Assembly: GCA_003117195.1 (NCBI GenBank)
Contig: BDSI01000008.1
Location: 1,801,747 to 1,865,746 of the forward strand
Direction: 5' to 3'
Length of the DNA stretch: 64,000 nucleotides
From: Eudorina sp. 2006-703-Eu-15
Taxonomy: Eukaryota; Chlorophyta; Chlorophyceae; Chlamydomonadales; Volvocaceae
The position numbers and the translations under genes are program-made. Under the pieces are notes generated by a model. It saw only the letters and a program-made list of their open reading frames with translations. It did not search any database and was not told the origin of the DNA. Shown piece after piece: positions 11,675-24,204 of the stretch (its first letter is position 1; each line of letters begins with the position of its first letter).

Positions 11675-13821
11675 GGAGCGGCCGCCCGATGATATTGCGC
11701 AATCCATTTCGGATTGCGCTGGGTGCCAGGCGTTGCGGCGAAGTAGCTGTGGGCGATTCCTTAGACGCCGACAGGGTTTTGCCCAAGCAGGTATCGGTGC
11801 ACCTGTGGAAACGATGGGGTGCCATTCAGGTTTGGCACGGGTGCATGATGATCTGAACTGTGCTCCGCAACCGCGAGAAAGTGGCTGTCAGAGCCGGACG
11901 ATCTGTCAGGATTTGGGTTGGCATCTGCATGTTGGTATCTGGAGGCTCCAGAATTTCTGGACCGTTGCAGGCCATTCCACAGCGTACGGTGCCTTCGACA
12001 AACCCAGCAGCTGCTGGCGACGGCACACAGTACGAGGGTCAGCAATCCACCAAATGTGGCCGACGCTTGTGGCGGGTTTTCAAAATGGTGATATGAGGAT
12101 TCCATGCAACCCTGCATCGTGATTGTGACTCGTTCGCCGGTCAGGGCTTGCGTCGAGTTGGTCAGCTTGCACACTGAGCAACATCGGGAACTGAGGCGGA
12201 ACTGAGCAGGCTCTGCGGATATGCGAAACCGGACGGAAGTTGGCCATGGAATCACCAAGCCCTTCGCCGCATGCCGTAACCCTTTTGTGGATCCGTTGGT
12301 CGTGCATCGTTGTTAGACGGCTTTGGCCGTCACCGACGACCGAATAGTTAATTCTAAATATCACACAACAACATTTTTTGGGAAACAGGGCTGAGTCAGT
12401 GGCACCATCGATTAACAGGTGACGCAACCGTACTGGCAGCTGAAAGCCGGAGGCACCTCAGTGGGCTTTAAGCATTACTGCTTGTGTTTCATGTCGGAAA
12501 CGCGCGTCGGGGTGGTCTCATCAGTCAGGCTCGATCGGGCATCGCAGAACAGTTCGGCAATATGGCTTTCAAGTCCCGGCAATGATGATTGCACCGAACG
12601 TGCAGCCTGTCGACATGGATTTCCCCAGCCGCAACAAAGATAAGACATGCCAGTCACATCGCTACGCCTGTCAACAGCGCTGCACCCATAGGCTCCCGCT
12701 GTACGATACGAACTGCATCATACATATGCCAAGGCCCAGGCAGGTGCGTCATACCAAACGCACAGTCATAGAACACCCCCCCGCAACGGAACCCGTACAC
12801 GAAACCTTCGAGCAGTACACCCCGGACCGTCATAATTCATTAGAACGGGCCAGTGGTCCGTATCAGGCCTCGAAACAATAGGTGTCGACGACATGTTATG
12901 GCTCGTACGAAAGCAGCAAGTAGTCGTTGACGGCGCGCCACCAGCGAAGGGACAATAAAACAAGTAGCCGCCCCCAAAAATGCACGTACGCCATGCCATG
13001 CCATGCGCACGTCCAGCAATCCCGCACATGATCAGATCGTGATGACCCTGCGCGAGAACCGCCAACTAGGAGAAACCGTCTATCCAGCTGGCAAGGGCAA
13101 ACAGGCTATCGCTCAGGTATTGCATACCGCCGCGCCGGAAGGCTACGGGTAGCAAACCGGCCCTGCACCGGTATGCATAACGACTGCAAGTCAGGAATGA
13201 AGTGAATGCCGTTGAGGTGGTGCACCCATGCTCTCCCTCAAGTTCTATTCTGCGCCATGTACAGCTCCCTTGGTGCTTACGGCCAGGCAAGCCTACCGTA
13301 ATCACTGCCTTGGCGCGTGACCCTTTGCCGCCCTACCCAATGGCCGAACCGCCAAGGTCCCACCTCTGTTGTCGCGGACACAGGATCCGTCATGCCCATG
13401 AACAGTTGCATGCCATCCCTACAACGTACACGCACCCCACCCAAGCGTGCCCACGCGCGATCACATGAACAGCTGCATGCCCGGACCAAATCCGCAGGTA
13501 AGCACACCGGCGCTGCACCTATCCATAGATGTCAAAACGGGACTCGCAGCCCAAAAGGTTCAACGTTGCACTACCAACCAACCCTTTCACTGATCCAGAT
13601 GGCGCACGTCCTGAAGCACCGCCGGCGTCCACACCCGAAAAGAGCATCAGGTTAGCAGCTGCCGGTGCGCAGTCAAGCACACGGCCGTCAGCCTCGCCCA
13701 CGCTCTTCTTCAGGCATTCTGCACCCCCTACCACTACCGCGGCCGCAGGTCATTCACATTTTCGACACCAGCACACCAACACACATCCCGTGTATACACA
13801 CAGCACAGCAACCACACCCGG
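11675..13821. other. intergenic region, no gene recognised
   Basis: About 2.1 kb between the VFL1-like stop and the probable 3' end of the receptor kinase. It should hold the VFL1-like 3' UTR. ORFs up to ~190 codons on the plus strand (13529-14243) have skewed Pro/Thr/His composition and no recognisable motif, so I treat them as chance. Confidence 0.5.
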
Positions 13822-13826
13822 TTACA
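13822..13826 (-). terminator. TGTAA poly(A) signal of the receptor kinase
   Basis: TTACA on the plus strand reads TGTAA on the minus strand, about 500 bases after the kinase stop at 14325, a normal 3' UTR length for these algae. Confidence 0.4.
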
Positions 13827-14324
13827 TCAACAAATTTTGCACAGCGCAAGTTCGCCCTCCAATACCATGCCCCCAAGGCTGCTGTCCCGCAGAGGGAGAG
13901 CTCGTTCCAGGTAATCTACGAACTCAACATAAGCCAGCGCCCGCGTTATTCAAACAAGCATCTTTTAACCAGCGAGCAATTACTGGCTCCATTGCAATCA
14001 CAAGCAGCTGGCAGCGTGCACGCATCCGCCAGCGAGCCGCGATCAAGCTCAGTGCCGCCTCCAACGCGCCCGAGTCCAGGTATCCATCGTGGCCGGTACT
14101 CATGTAACCAGCATGTGTTATTCGGCGGCAAGGCAGGGGTGCGTGATATGCAGGCGTGTGTGCAAGTCATCCCACCCCCACGAACCGGGTTTATTCCTTT
14201 TTTCAATTTAACCCCCACGAACCGATGGCCGCCTACCCCCTGAACCAAACCAAAGTAAACCCCAGCAGTCGCGAATGACGCCGATGACCTCCTTCAATGC
14301 ACAGTCAGACAGGCTGCGTGACGG

Positions 14325-17300
14325 TCACCCTTGGTGGCTGCTCTCCTTCGCAGCAGGAGTGGCCACCGCCGGGGATGGCTGCTTCCCGCCACCAGACCCA
14401 CCAGGAGACGGCCCAACCTCGTTACCCCCCCGCTTTGCAACGGGGGTCGGAATGGCGAACGCATTGCCGCCGTCCTGCTTCCCCGTCGACCCGGAAGTCT
14501 GGGATATGCTTGCCCCTCCCGGTGCCGACGACAACGAAGACCCCTCCGTTGCTACAGCAGCCGCGGCGCTTCCGGTGCTGCCCGAAGGTCCGGGCAGCCC
14601 TTTGGCGGCATCTCCGCCGCCCGGTGCAGGCCTTGTCCCCGAGCTTGCACCTGGTGCCCTGCCCGATGGCCCCGCCCCTGCGCCAGCCGCTCCCGACGCA
14701 CGCTGGTGGCTTCCGCTCCCGGAGCCCACGCCACCTTGTTGGGGATGCCGCTGGTTGTCCTGGCTGGCAGCCACGGCGGATCGTAGCGACCCATTGCTGG
14801 AGGGCGCTTCGCAGTCTCCTTGAACGAGCTGCGCGGATAGCAGGGGCACAGGAAGGTGCGCCAGGCAGTGACCAACCCGCGGTGTGCGTAAACGTTCAGG
14901 CACACGAGATAATTACAGACTCCTCTGTTACGCGTGCGAGAGCAACAAACTTAAGGACGAGGACTACGACCGCCACCACCACCCCGTTCTTGAATAAATG
15001 GCGGCACAAAGCTAACAGCAGAGCCGTGGTTTTACGCACCCCATAACGCACCGCCACTGCTCTAGGATCCCCATACCCGCAGCATGTCAAAGCAGCCCAT
15101 CGGAAGGCACACAGCGACACGCGTACCTGCAGGACCAGTGTGAGCTGCTTGACCAGCTCCGCCGCCGCCGGCCGTCTCTGGGGATCCGGGTCCCAGCACT
15201 ACGGGCAGACAAGACAAGACGTGGCAAAGGAGGGGTCCCGCGTCTCAGGCAGGGCGGCCGGGCGACCAACGACTGGGAGCCCAGTCAGCGACAATGCCCA
15301 CCGTAGCTCTGCACACCGCAATCCATTCGCAAGGACGGTATGCGAATGAAATTCCCTGCCCAAATCGATATAAGCCGTGGTGAGGGCGCACCGATGTGCC
15401 ATCACAGGGGGCGGCGGCTTTCCTCGTTCCGCCGGACGGAGACCGTCCCAGAGAGCCAGCAGCCCGCACCTGGTGAATGAGTTTCCGCAGCTTGGGCGGG
15501 CACCTGGCGGCATCCAGCTTGCTCAGCGGCAGGCGGTGGTGGCGCACCGTGATGGAGTAGGCGATGGCCACCATGCTGCACCCGTCCCAGGGCACACTGC
15601 TCGTGAGCATCTCCCACAGGATGACACCTGCGAGGTCGGAGTCAAGAGGGAAAAGGGGTGGTCGGTTCAGCACGAGCGGATTCACCCTTCTTGACAGCAA
15701 AAATATTAGGCCGACGGGCCGCGGGGCCTTCATGCGCCGATGGTTTGGTATGGGCGAAACGGGCATAACCCCATGCCGGCGTACCGAACGCCTGCGCCGC
15801 CGGCTCGAGGCCTTGACCTCACCTAGGGCGTAAATATCCGCCTTATGGGTGATGACATAATTGCTTGCGTCGAACGCCTCTGCGATGCAAACCGGAACCG
15901 AGGGCACCTCAGTGAGAAATGCATCCACAGCATCGAGGAACTTGCCGTCAAGCAGACCTGATGTCAGGAGGTGCTTGATTCCGATGCAGCACACAAGAAC
16001 AGCCCAACCCATCTCCTCAAATTCGGAATCAGCAGGGTCACCCACCTGGTGCCATGTAGGCAGGCTGTGGCCGCGGTCAAAAACGTTTGTAGGATGTCCC
16101 GCAAGATGCGCACGGCACGAGGAGGGAGGGATGGGCAATCAATCGCAAGGCAGGTGACCATCGTGCGCAACAATGTGTCTGGGGTAGTGGGCCCTGTTAC
16201 ACGCTCTGACAAAAACACGTCCGTTGCCTGCCACCCGACATCTCACCAACCCGGTGCCTGGACTCATTGTATGTGCTCATTCCTAACGCTGCGCCTTGCT
16301 GTTTGGATGACGACAAGCAGTCCTTACACTTATCCCGACCGTGCATGGAGATCTTGCCCCTGAAACCGCCTGACCGATACCGTACGTACCGTGCCCGCCT
16401 CCGGATGGCGAGTGACCAGCACTGTGCTGCGCAGCCGTGACAACCCGAAGTCCTGCAGCAGCAGACAACCACAATTCAGGCGCTCCGGCGTATGACACCG
16501 CGTACACACGGGTACGGCCACAGCCCCCACTGCGGGTTTCCCAACTACAGGCTGCCATTGCTTTCCCGGGGCTAAGGGGCGCACGCCAATGTGAACTCAT
16601 CATCCTCACTGTGAGTTTGGCGATGGGCCTCGGGCAGTCTACATTCGACAGCAGCACGTTGCCCGGCTTCAGGTCGCGGTGGACGATGGTTGGGTGCAAG
16701 TACGCCAAGCCGCGAGCGATGTCGGCTGCGATGTGCAGCACCTGAACACGGGGTTGGAGGCCAACGGACAGCAACGTGAATTCGATCAAAGTTTACATGC
16801 CACGCAACAAAATTATACCGTAATCCGCGTCACTAAAATGCAACTACGTGCAACCTTAACCCTGTGAAGCCGGTGCCGTGTTGCCAATGCGCGCCTCATT
16901 GCTTCAAGGTTGAAGGCCCACATGGCGGCGGCAACCATTCATACCGTTGGCAACGGCAGCAGCTCGCCGGATTTGCCGTGCACTAAACGCTCCAGGGACG
17001 TGTCCATGAGCTCCATCACGAGGCATAGCCTGGGCGGCTTGAGGCACGCCGCCAGCAGGCGCACCACGTTAGGGTGCTGGCAGCGTCCCAGCACCTGTCG
17101 ACGCACAACAGAGCATATCACGTCTTAGGACATCGGAAGCCGGGCGCACGGGCTGCAGGGCAGGAGCGCGCAACATGCACTGCAGCAAGTGGCGTCTGTA
17201 TGGCATCCGTCCGTCAGCAATGGGCATCCGTCCCACAGCAAATGGCGTGCTGGGCTCACCTCGACCTCCTGTGCAAAGCTGCTAACCAGCGAGTCAGTTG

Positions 17301-20300
17301 GCCCGCTCCACTCGTCCACATCCACCACCAGCTTGACGGCCACACGCTGACCGCCATACAATCCTTCCACGACACGGCCGTACGACCCCTTGCCCCGAAT
17401 GATGGGCAGCAGCTTCACTTCGGTGTCGCACTGCACGTCCAGCTTCAAGTCCGACCGGTGCGGCGTGAAGGGCGTCACAATCACCAGAGGGCTGCTCGCG
17501 TCCACATCTGCGGGCCGGGGTCAGGACCACCGATGTACTCAACGACGGCACGTCGTCTGAGCAGAACTTACTACCCAATGTGCGATGGATGCTCTGGAGC
17601 GCGAGCAGCAAGTGAACGACGGGGACGGCCCAGACTATCCTTCCTCAATTTCCGATGTTGTGCGACGCGCGCTGGACGGCGGCCTGAGCTGCGGTGAAAC
17701 TGCCTCGCTCACCAGCAAACGAGGTGGTCCCAATGCGTGCATTTCCAGCCAGGCCTCACCTGTGCTGCTCAGCACGCATGTCCCCACGCCGCTCGGCAGC
17801 ACGATGTTCCGGCCCGTGCTCGGCTGCTGTTGCAGAGAAGACGAAGCTGCGGTGCTGGGGGCCAGCTTCTGCGCCCCGTTGGATGCGGACGTAGGGACAC
17901 CCAGGCTGATGTTCGGCGAGTTGCCGTTGCCTGGCAGGTTTTTGCCATTCGCGTTCGGGTTGCCGCTCCCGTTGCTGTTCGCATTTCCGCTCCCCTGCTG
18001 GTTCGGCGCCGGTTGCCTGCACCCATGAAAATGACGCTTTGTACGAGTCCGCATCAGGCCGACACACACACACACACACACACAAAGAAGTAATGGACTT
18101 TCAACAGACATGCCCTCTCGGCTGTGTAGCTTGCAGCAGGCAGCGGCTGAGCTCATACTTACTGCTTGCTCTCCTCGTAGGCACGGCGCCGCTCCTCAGC
18201 ACGCAGCCGCAGACGGCGCACCACCAGCACAACCGCCACCGCCAAGATGGCCGCTGAACCAACACCTGCGGGCGGCCCGCCGTGGTACCAGGTTTTGATG
18301 TTATGCCCACACCTTGCCACCTCAGCGGCGCGAAATGTGGCCGCTCATCCAGCCATGTGGCTCAGTGCCATTTTAATCCAGCCGTGTTCATCCAGCCATG
18401 TGGCTCTGTGCCGTATTAATCCAGCCATGAGGCTCTGTGGCCAGTCCCCGGCAGAACGAGACCAGAACCTGCGATTACAGGTCATCTCATCCATCAGGCA
18501 GCACGCGCGTCACCACCCCTACCTGCCACGACACCGGCAATCACGCCTGTAAGGGTGCTGCTGCTTTTGACTGGACCAGGAACCATCAAAGGGGAAGGCG
18601 ACGGCGACGGTGAGGATCCAGATGGGGTTGCGGTTGGGGTGCGCGGGAACCTGTCGAAGGGGAAAGATCGGACACGGGGCACCGCGCATTTTCGGACAAG
18701 CTTTTGAGACAGTCCGCAACCCGATGCAAGCGTGAGGTGAAGTCAACTCTCAACGTCTTCGTTCCAGGACAATACAGAGCTCAGTCGACTTGAACGCAGG
18801 ACAAACAGGCTTCGTGCATGAACCACGTACATTGCGCGTCCTGTCGCATCGCCCGCCGAGCACCCATGAACACCTAACGCGGGCAAACCGCGTGCTTAAC
18901 TTTGAAGTGCACAACATCCTCTTTCTGAACCTGTTGCATAATTTGTGCTTTTAACCGACCCACCCCAGCGCACTCAGGGCACCCGCACACGGCCCTCTTG
19001 CATCCACATCCCCACTGCTCCGAGTTCCGGTCCTGGCTGCGTGCGGACGGACGCTTCTTCCATTGCCCCGATCACATGACTCACATGAAGAGGTAGCAGC
19101 CCAGGGGCCCCAGCTGCGACACGCAGTCATCCGTCATCTGTTTCTCACACAAGTACGGCACGCGCTGCATGTACAGCGCGTAGCGTGTTGCCGTAGCTCT
19201 GCCAAACGCATCGATGTCGAAGCCCGCCACGGCCACGTCCTGGTAGACACCCAGGTCGGGCCAGCAGCGAGACACTGGCGGCACCGAGCTGTCGGTGGTG
19301 TTGATGCAGCCCGCTTGGGAGACGTTCGAAAATGCAAGCTGTGTTCCCGGAAGGCTGGCCGGTCTGGGGATGGAGGACATAATCTCACTCTGAATGTTCC
19401 GCGGGACGCAAATACCTGCGAGGGAAGACCGGGTTACCACACGCGTCGCTGAAGACAAAGAGAGATGCAAAATCCCTCAGCCGCCCCTTTTTAAAAGTCC
19501 AAACACCGCGGAGCACCGCGGCGTCCAGCGCCCATAACGCCCAAACAAATGCCAGCCATCCACACACGCGTGCATCTTCGATATGGTTGCTCAAGCCGTA
19601 ATGCACGGCTATGCTTTCCATGAGGACGAGCCCATCCATTCCAAGCCCAACGTCCTTGCCATACAGCGCGTAGCCAAATGCCTCCTACTGCACAGCACCG
19701 GTCAGCTGTACTTACGCAACATGAGGACTGCATCCTGCATCATCACAAGCGCTCCCTGATCCGTCAGGGAGGAAGCCACGATGTCGAACCCCGGCGACTG
19801 GCCAAGGGGGGTCGCTCGGAAGTCGTGAACCACGACATATTGAAAGATAAGCGCGGTGCTGCTGTTGTCCAATCGAATCTGCACAGCCGCTCGAAACGAA
19901 GGGAAATCGGGAAGGGAAGGGAGCTCACCAGCGTGGGGGAGTCGGGACCTGACACGGTACTGTCGCCCCGCCTGATCGGTGCAACATTCGCTGCCACCGA
20001 AATCCACCCCTGTTCTGTTCTGAACAGTCACCGCACGGAGTGCAGGGAAGCAGCGTTGGACAACAGTGCGCACTCTGGCTCTAAGGCAACGAAAGGGCAT
20101 GCAAGACCACGCTCAGTTACGACGACTGCTTCATATTAAAGCAGTAAAGCTGACGCTCGCGGGACAACAGGACAAGTTGAGGCGCAGCATGGCTTTATTA
20201 ACGCTTCCGCTGATTCGAAACAATGCACATGCTTGCTATGACTTGCAAATGCAGACAGCTGTCAAGAGATGACGCTGCTAGACTAAGCCGGCACCCACCT

Positions 20301-20643
20301 TCGCCTTCACAAATCCCAGCTCCAGGACTGGATACGAAGTCGGCGGCCCAGGTGTTCCACTAATAGTAAAATTAGAAGTCCTAATTATAGGAGCCGACGA
20401 ATTGTTGAAGTCGGTGTCGTTCACTGTAATACCAGACTTGAGCAGGGCAAAGCTCTTCGTTGGATCCGCAAGCGCGTTCGCAAGCTCCAGCCCGCTGGTC
20501 ACGACTGCAACGCTGGGGTCGTCAACACTGGGCATAGGCGGAGCCGGTGGCGGTCGCTGCTGTGCAGCGCCCAGTAGAGGCCCCGCTGCCAAGATGAACA
20601 TGATAAGCCTAGCCATTGGCAGTAATGTGCCTGTAAGAACCAT
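14325..20643 (-). CDS. receptor-like TKL protein kinase with Cys-containing ectodomain
   Basis: A single-pass membrane kinase of the large volvocine TKL group. Fourteen exons in minus-strand order: 20643-20299, ~20019-19716, 19415-19085, 18650-18523, 18265-18163, 18016-17760, 17507-17260, 17094-16945, 16741-16610, 16452-16390, 15907-15823, 15627-15470, 15198-15127, 14828-14325; total ~959 residues. A signal peptide (ARLIMFILAAGPLLGAA) opens a ~330-residue ectodomain with spaced cysteines (ICVPRNIQSE, RCWPDLGVY, YLCEKQMTDDCV, GPLGCYLFM). A Pro/Ser/Thr linker and one membrane span follow (GVIAGVVAGVGSAAILAVAVVLVV is interrupted by an intron; RRLRLRAEERRR is the stop-transfer). The kinase domain, ~515-790, has GKGSYGRVVEG, VAVKL, HRDLKPGNV, DFGLSRL and CWDPDPQRRPAA. 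The APE position reads IAE within VCIAEAFD. The tail is Gly/Ser/Ala-rich. The second exon's acceptor is uncertain. Ligand and substrate are unknown. Confidence 0.88.
18061..18084 (+). repeat. (CA)n microsatellite in a kinase intron
   Basis: About twelve CA units lie inside the intron 18017-18162 of the receptor kinase. Confidence 0.85.
18345..18440 (+). repeat. tandem repeat in a kinase intron
   Basis: Three imperfect copies of a unit containing ATCCAGCCATGTGGCTCTGTG lie in the intron 18266-18522, just before the membrane-span exon. Confidence 0.75.
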
Positions 20644-22130
20644 GGCTTTTAGGGGCCCCGGCAGCTCGAAGCTGCAAGCCCAGCGCAAGCGTTAAGTGCC
20701 CATCTCCGGACACTACAATAATCGTCGGTGAACTGTCCTTGCCATATGCTCTAGAGGCGATAACGTCTGTATGTTTAGCCACGCTCTTAGCGTGCTGCAG
20801 CTGTATTACTTCGGCTGAGTGCGCGATGCAGAAGCCAGACGTTGAAAGTTGTAACCTATCAAAGAATCACCATACATAGAACGATAGGGCGAAATAACTA
20901 TGGAAGCCGGGGAATGACGGGGGAACATGTACGGAGTTTCTCACACATTTCATTGAGTCGTTGTCTCGTTGAATGTCTGAGACCAGTCGCGTAAGACCTG
21001 CGCTTTTTCCTTGTAAATGCCTGCATGACTGCTGCGCGAGTTACTCCCGAGCACGGTGGTTCGTAAGGTTGAGCTGTACGTGGTTCGTGAGTCGCACCCG
21101 CTTGATTCCGGTACGGAAAGCTTAACATGATTTCATTAATTGCACGTGAAACGCACGGTGTTGTGGGAGCGGGTCTCCAGAGACGACAAAGACGGTAAGT
21201 AACAACAATGCTTTCTGGCTGCACATCGAACCGTTCCCTATCAAAAAGGTTGTTTAGGTACCCCAGTACTGCGTTGCTGTGCATTAGGTGCGCCTGTGGG
21301 GAGCCAGGGACGCAGTCGAACGTCAGACCTGGCAAGATGCTCCAATTTAGGCCGCGGCTTTACTAGCCATCCCACGGTCGATATGTGACGATGGAAGTGC
21401 GACGTGCGACCGTGGGACCGTTAGGGTTAACCGGGGTACGGCGTAAGAAGAAACCCTAACGGTCCCACGTCGCACTTCCATCATCACACATGCGCTCTGA
21501 CCAGGGGTTCACAACAATGAAGCAATGATGCCAAAGCGGATCCACGAAAATGCCATCGGTACACATCAGGTCAAGAACCCCAGTCATCAAGTTTTCCGCA
21601 CAGAATCCTTGACACCGCTGCGGGGCGATAATAGACAATGCAGGGCCGGAGAAAGTTGAGGACGCACCGACTATGGACAGCAACGAACGGCATACATCCC
21701 GCCGCTGTAAGAGTTAACAATCCAACGCCAGCACGGCTGGTAGCGCTCCGATGAACTCCGAAAAGCACAAACACAGACGCTCCTGTGTCCCAACAGGATC
21801 CACCCGGCTCCAGAACCATAGACGCGCGTCTGTCGTATATTGCAGATAACCCTGGTTTTCCTGCTCGAGAAACCTGCACATTGTCTGAGGCTCCTGAAGC
21901 GTCGAACCGGTGCCGAGTGCAAGAACCACAGGAAGACAGTCGCTTTGCGTGTCCCTGCAGCCTCTAAGAAGGAATCGTCTTGACGGCTGCCGCACCCGCA
22001 GCACGCCTAGTGCTGCACACACCGATGGCATAGCCAGGGTGGGTTGATTTCATGAAGCCCAGGTGCATTGCTTGATAGGATGCCCCCTGATGCATCCAAC
22101 CAAGCAATGCTGCAGAGATTGTAACCGTTA
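20644..22130. other. intergenic region with an inverted repeat
   Basis: Presumed 5' region of the receptor kinase plus unassigned sequence. Short minus-strand ORFs at 20898-21335 and 21456-22031 have no recognisable motif. The only clear structure is the inverted repeat at 21383-21491. Confidence 0.45.
21383..21491. repeat. imperfect inverted repeat (hairpin, MITE-like)
   Basis: The arms 21383-21428 and 21452-21491 are near-perfect reverse complements around a 23-base loop. The arm ends are ATGTG and CACAT, and the inner ends are TTAGGGTT and AACCCTAA. The left arm carries an extra ~8 bases (CGACCGTG-type duplication). No clear target duplication was identified. Confidence 0.7.
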
Positions 22131-23280
22131 CAAGTTCCACCCACGCCCCAGACCTGACCACAGGCGCCTCGGCGCCGGACACCTCAGCCTCAGCAAGCGG
22201 TGATCCGCAGCCCCATACAGTCGCGACGGCCCCCTCCCGACACTACCCGACAAGCCGACCCTTGCCCATCAAGACCCCGCCCCTGTCAAGGAACCTCCGC
22301 GTCTGCTTACCCACGAACCCACCCGGGTTGATGGTGCAGGTGGAGTAGACCAGGTGGCCTCCCACCCGCAGCAGCCGCACCGCCGAGTCCGTGAGGCGGC
22401 GCTGCGCGGCCGCGCACTGGCGCAGGTACAGCGCCGTCGCCTGCTGCTGCAGCCGCGGCCGCAGCTGCTGCCGCCGTGCTGCCACTCCGGTGGAGGGCAG
22501 CATCCTCGTCGCCGGGTGCTGACCCACGGGTCTCCTGCCCAGTCAATCCGCATGGTGGGGGTGGGGGTGGGGGTGGCGGTGGCGCACTGTGATCTTGGGT
22601 GCTGGTGCCGTGACCCGTGGGTCGTTCCAGCGCCTTGCCCGCGTCCATCTTGCGGGCCTTGATGCACGTGACCCCCAGCTCCTGGGCCAGAGACAGGATG
22701 TCTTGGGCCTTGGCGTGCGTGCGGTCGAAGGCGACGATCTGGGGTAGGGGCGGCGCGGCGGGAGGAGAGGGTACAACGAAATGGTAGGCAATAACATGAA
22801 ACCGCGCTGACTGACATAGCAATTCGGTGCGGGCAGAGGGGGTTGCAGGCGGTGCAAAGCGAGACGAGGAAGGACCGGACAGCAATGCGGGGCAGGGAGC
22901 AGCGGAGATGGCACCGCCAGCGCACCTCAGCTTGACACGCGCCACGCACACTGAGACCACTGAGGTACCGCAGCGCTGCGGGTGACAGGATCCAGACAGG
23001 ATCCAGACAGGGTCCATTCACTGGATGGCGCCCCCCCGGCTGTTTCTTTGTAACCCCCCGGCTTTTGGGGGCGCGCCACACACTATGGGGGCTCTGTAAC
23101 CGGTAGCTTGCAGCACCACGAGCCAACCCCTTGAGGTGTTTCCGTCGCCCGCGACCCGTCGCCGCCGCATCCGCAAGGCCTCCCGTCCACCAATCCATCT
23201 ACCAAAGTCCTATGCCCTCCTGTCTAACACGCGCGCCTACATACCGTTGGGTTGCCAGGGCCCGGACCAAAGCTTGGCCG
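22131..23280 (-). pseudogene. truncated duplicate of an NSUN6-like gene segment
   Basis: This is a copy of 40624-42530, sharing part of intron 8, exon 9, exon 10 and flanking intron of the complete NSUN6-like gene on the same strand. Exon 9 (AFDRTHAKAQDILSLAQE, KARKMDAGKALERP) and the end of exon 10 (LLRVGGHLVYSTCTINPGG) are still readable. An internal deletion of about 750 bases removes the end of exon 9, intron 9 and the start of exon 10, including the catalytic DAPCS motif. It joins at CGCAGC, present at both edges in the intact copy. The junction puts the two exon remnants in different frames, so no functional enzyme is possible. Homology starts sharply at CAAGTTCCACCC on the left and fades near 23280. 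Confidence 0.85.
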
Positions 23281-23573
23281 TGCGCCGCCGCCGCCCGTCA
23301 ATGCGGCTGCACCGCCGCCGTCAGCTCTGTGGGCAAGCACATGGTAGTGTTGCCCCGCCGTGCGCCTCTGCTTGCTTAAGTGGTTGTCTGGCTGGGCTTA
23401 TACATGGCCCTCTGTGTTTTTTTATCTGCGGCGTTGAGGTGTGGAAATGTCTTGTCGCCTTGTCGGTGGGGCCTCCTGGGGCTTGTCCTGGTACACACCT
23501 TTGATCCTTTGAATGAGATGAATGTTGATCCTTTGTTAAGGTTTGCTATAACTTTCATTCATTCATTCATTCA
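23281..23573. other. short intergenic stretch with ATTC repeat
   Basis: No gene recognised. A short (ATTC)n run lies at about 23553-23573, immediately before the ATG of the candidate exon that follows. Confidence 0.4.
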
Positions 23574-24059
23574 TGGTGGAGGCGCGGCAGTACCCGGCGG
23601 AGTGCGGCCCCCTCACCACCCACCAGCCCCGCAACACGCTGCCCGACGGTCAGGCAGTGCACCCCGGGGTCGCCGTTGTGAGGGTGGCCTTCACAACTGG
23701 GTGTGATGTTCGCCGCGTGATGGGGCCGAGGGTGGGGTACCTGAGAGGATGGATCCGAGAGGAAGGTGTCCCTCCGAGGTCTTGGTACCTAGGAATGGGC
23801 TCAGGGCTACCGAGGAATGGGGCGGGGCGGGTCCTTATCGCCCCGCCCCTCCGCTGCCTCCCCTCCACCCTTACCGGGCCTCTCCCCGCTTGTGACAACC
23901 TCCCTCTAACCTGGCCTCGCGCCACCCCGACCTCAGGTGGCGCTTCCCGGCTGCTGACCGCCTCCGCCAACCGCACGGCCCGGGTGCTCAAGCTGCCTGC
24001 GTCCCGCTGGTCGGGGGAGGGGACCGACTGTAGCTGGGAAGGGATCCGGGTGCTCACAG
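23574..24059 (+). CDS. candidate exons, WD40-like protein fragment
   Basis: Two candidate exons. The better one is ~23938-24059, with acceptor CGACCTCAG and strong donor GTAAGC. It reads [19 protein letters not shown] and WEGIRVLTA, the pattern of a WD40 blade (LLTAS.D.TARVW.L followed by a new strand). An upstream ORF from ATG 23574 to about 23680 ([19 protein letters not shown]) may be the first exon, but the phase between the two was not resolved. No continuation was found beyond the hexamer array, so the gene may be broken by it, use it as an intron, or be a fragment. I cannot name the protein. Confidence 0.3.
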
Positions 24060-24204
24060 CGTAAGCGGACAGGTGGGGCTGGCCAGGGGGAGAAGGGGGA
24101 GAAGGTGGGGAAGTGCCATTGGGTGTGCCATCGGGTGTACGGAAGGGCGACGTCGCAGTCGGGCGGAGGGGTTGGCAAACATAGCAACGTAATTGCCGCA
24201 ATCA

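Noticed and set aside
13529..14243. Overlapping plus-strand ORFs of 192 codons each
   Set aside because: Two frames are open at once with Pro/Thr/His-rich composition, typical of GC-rich non-coding sequence; part overlaps the receptor-kinase 3' UTR.
14275..14823. A 182-codon plus-strand ORF
   Set aside because: It is the antisense of the Gly/Ser/Ala-rich last exon of the receptor kinase, whose phase joins correctly to the preceding exon.
22300..22330. Consensus donor GTGG/GTAAGC in the NSUN6 duplicate as the true exon 10 end
   Set aside because: In the intact gene the same place reads GTCCGC, and the upstream donor CCGG/GTGGGT restores the conserved NPGENEA, so the duplicate's site is probably coincidental.
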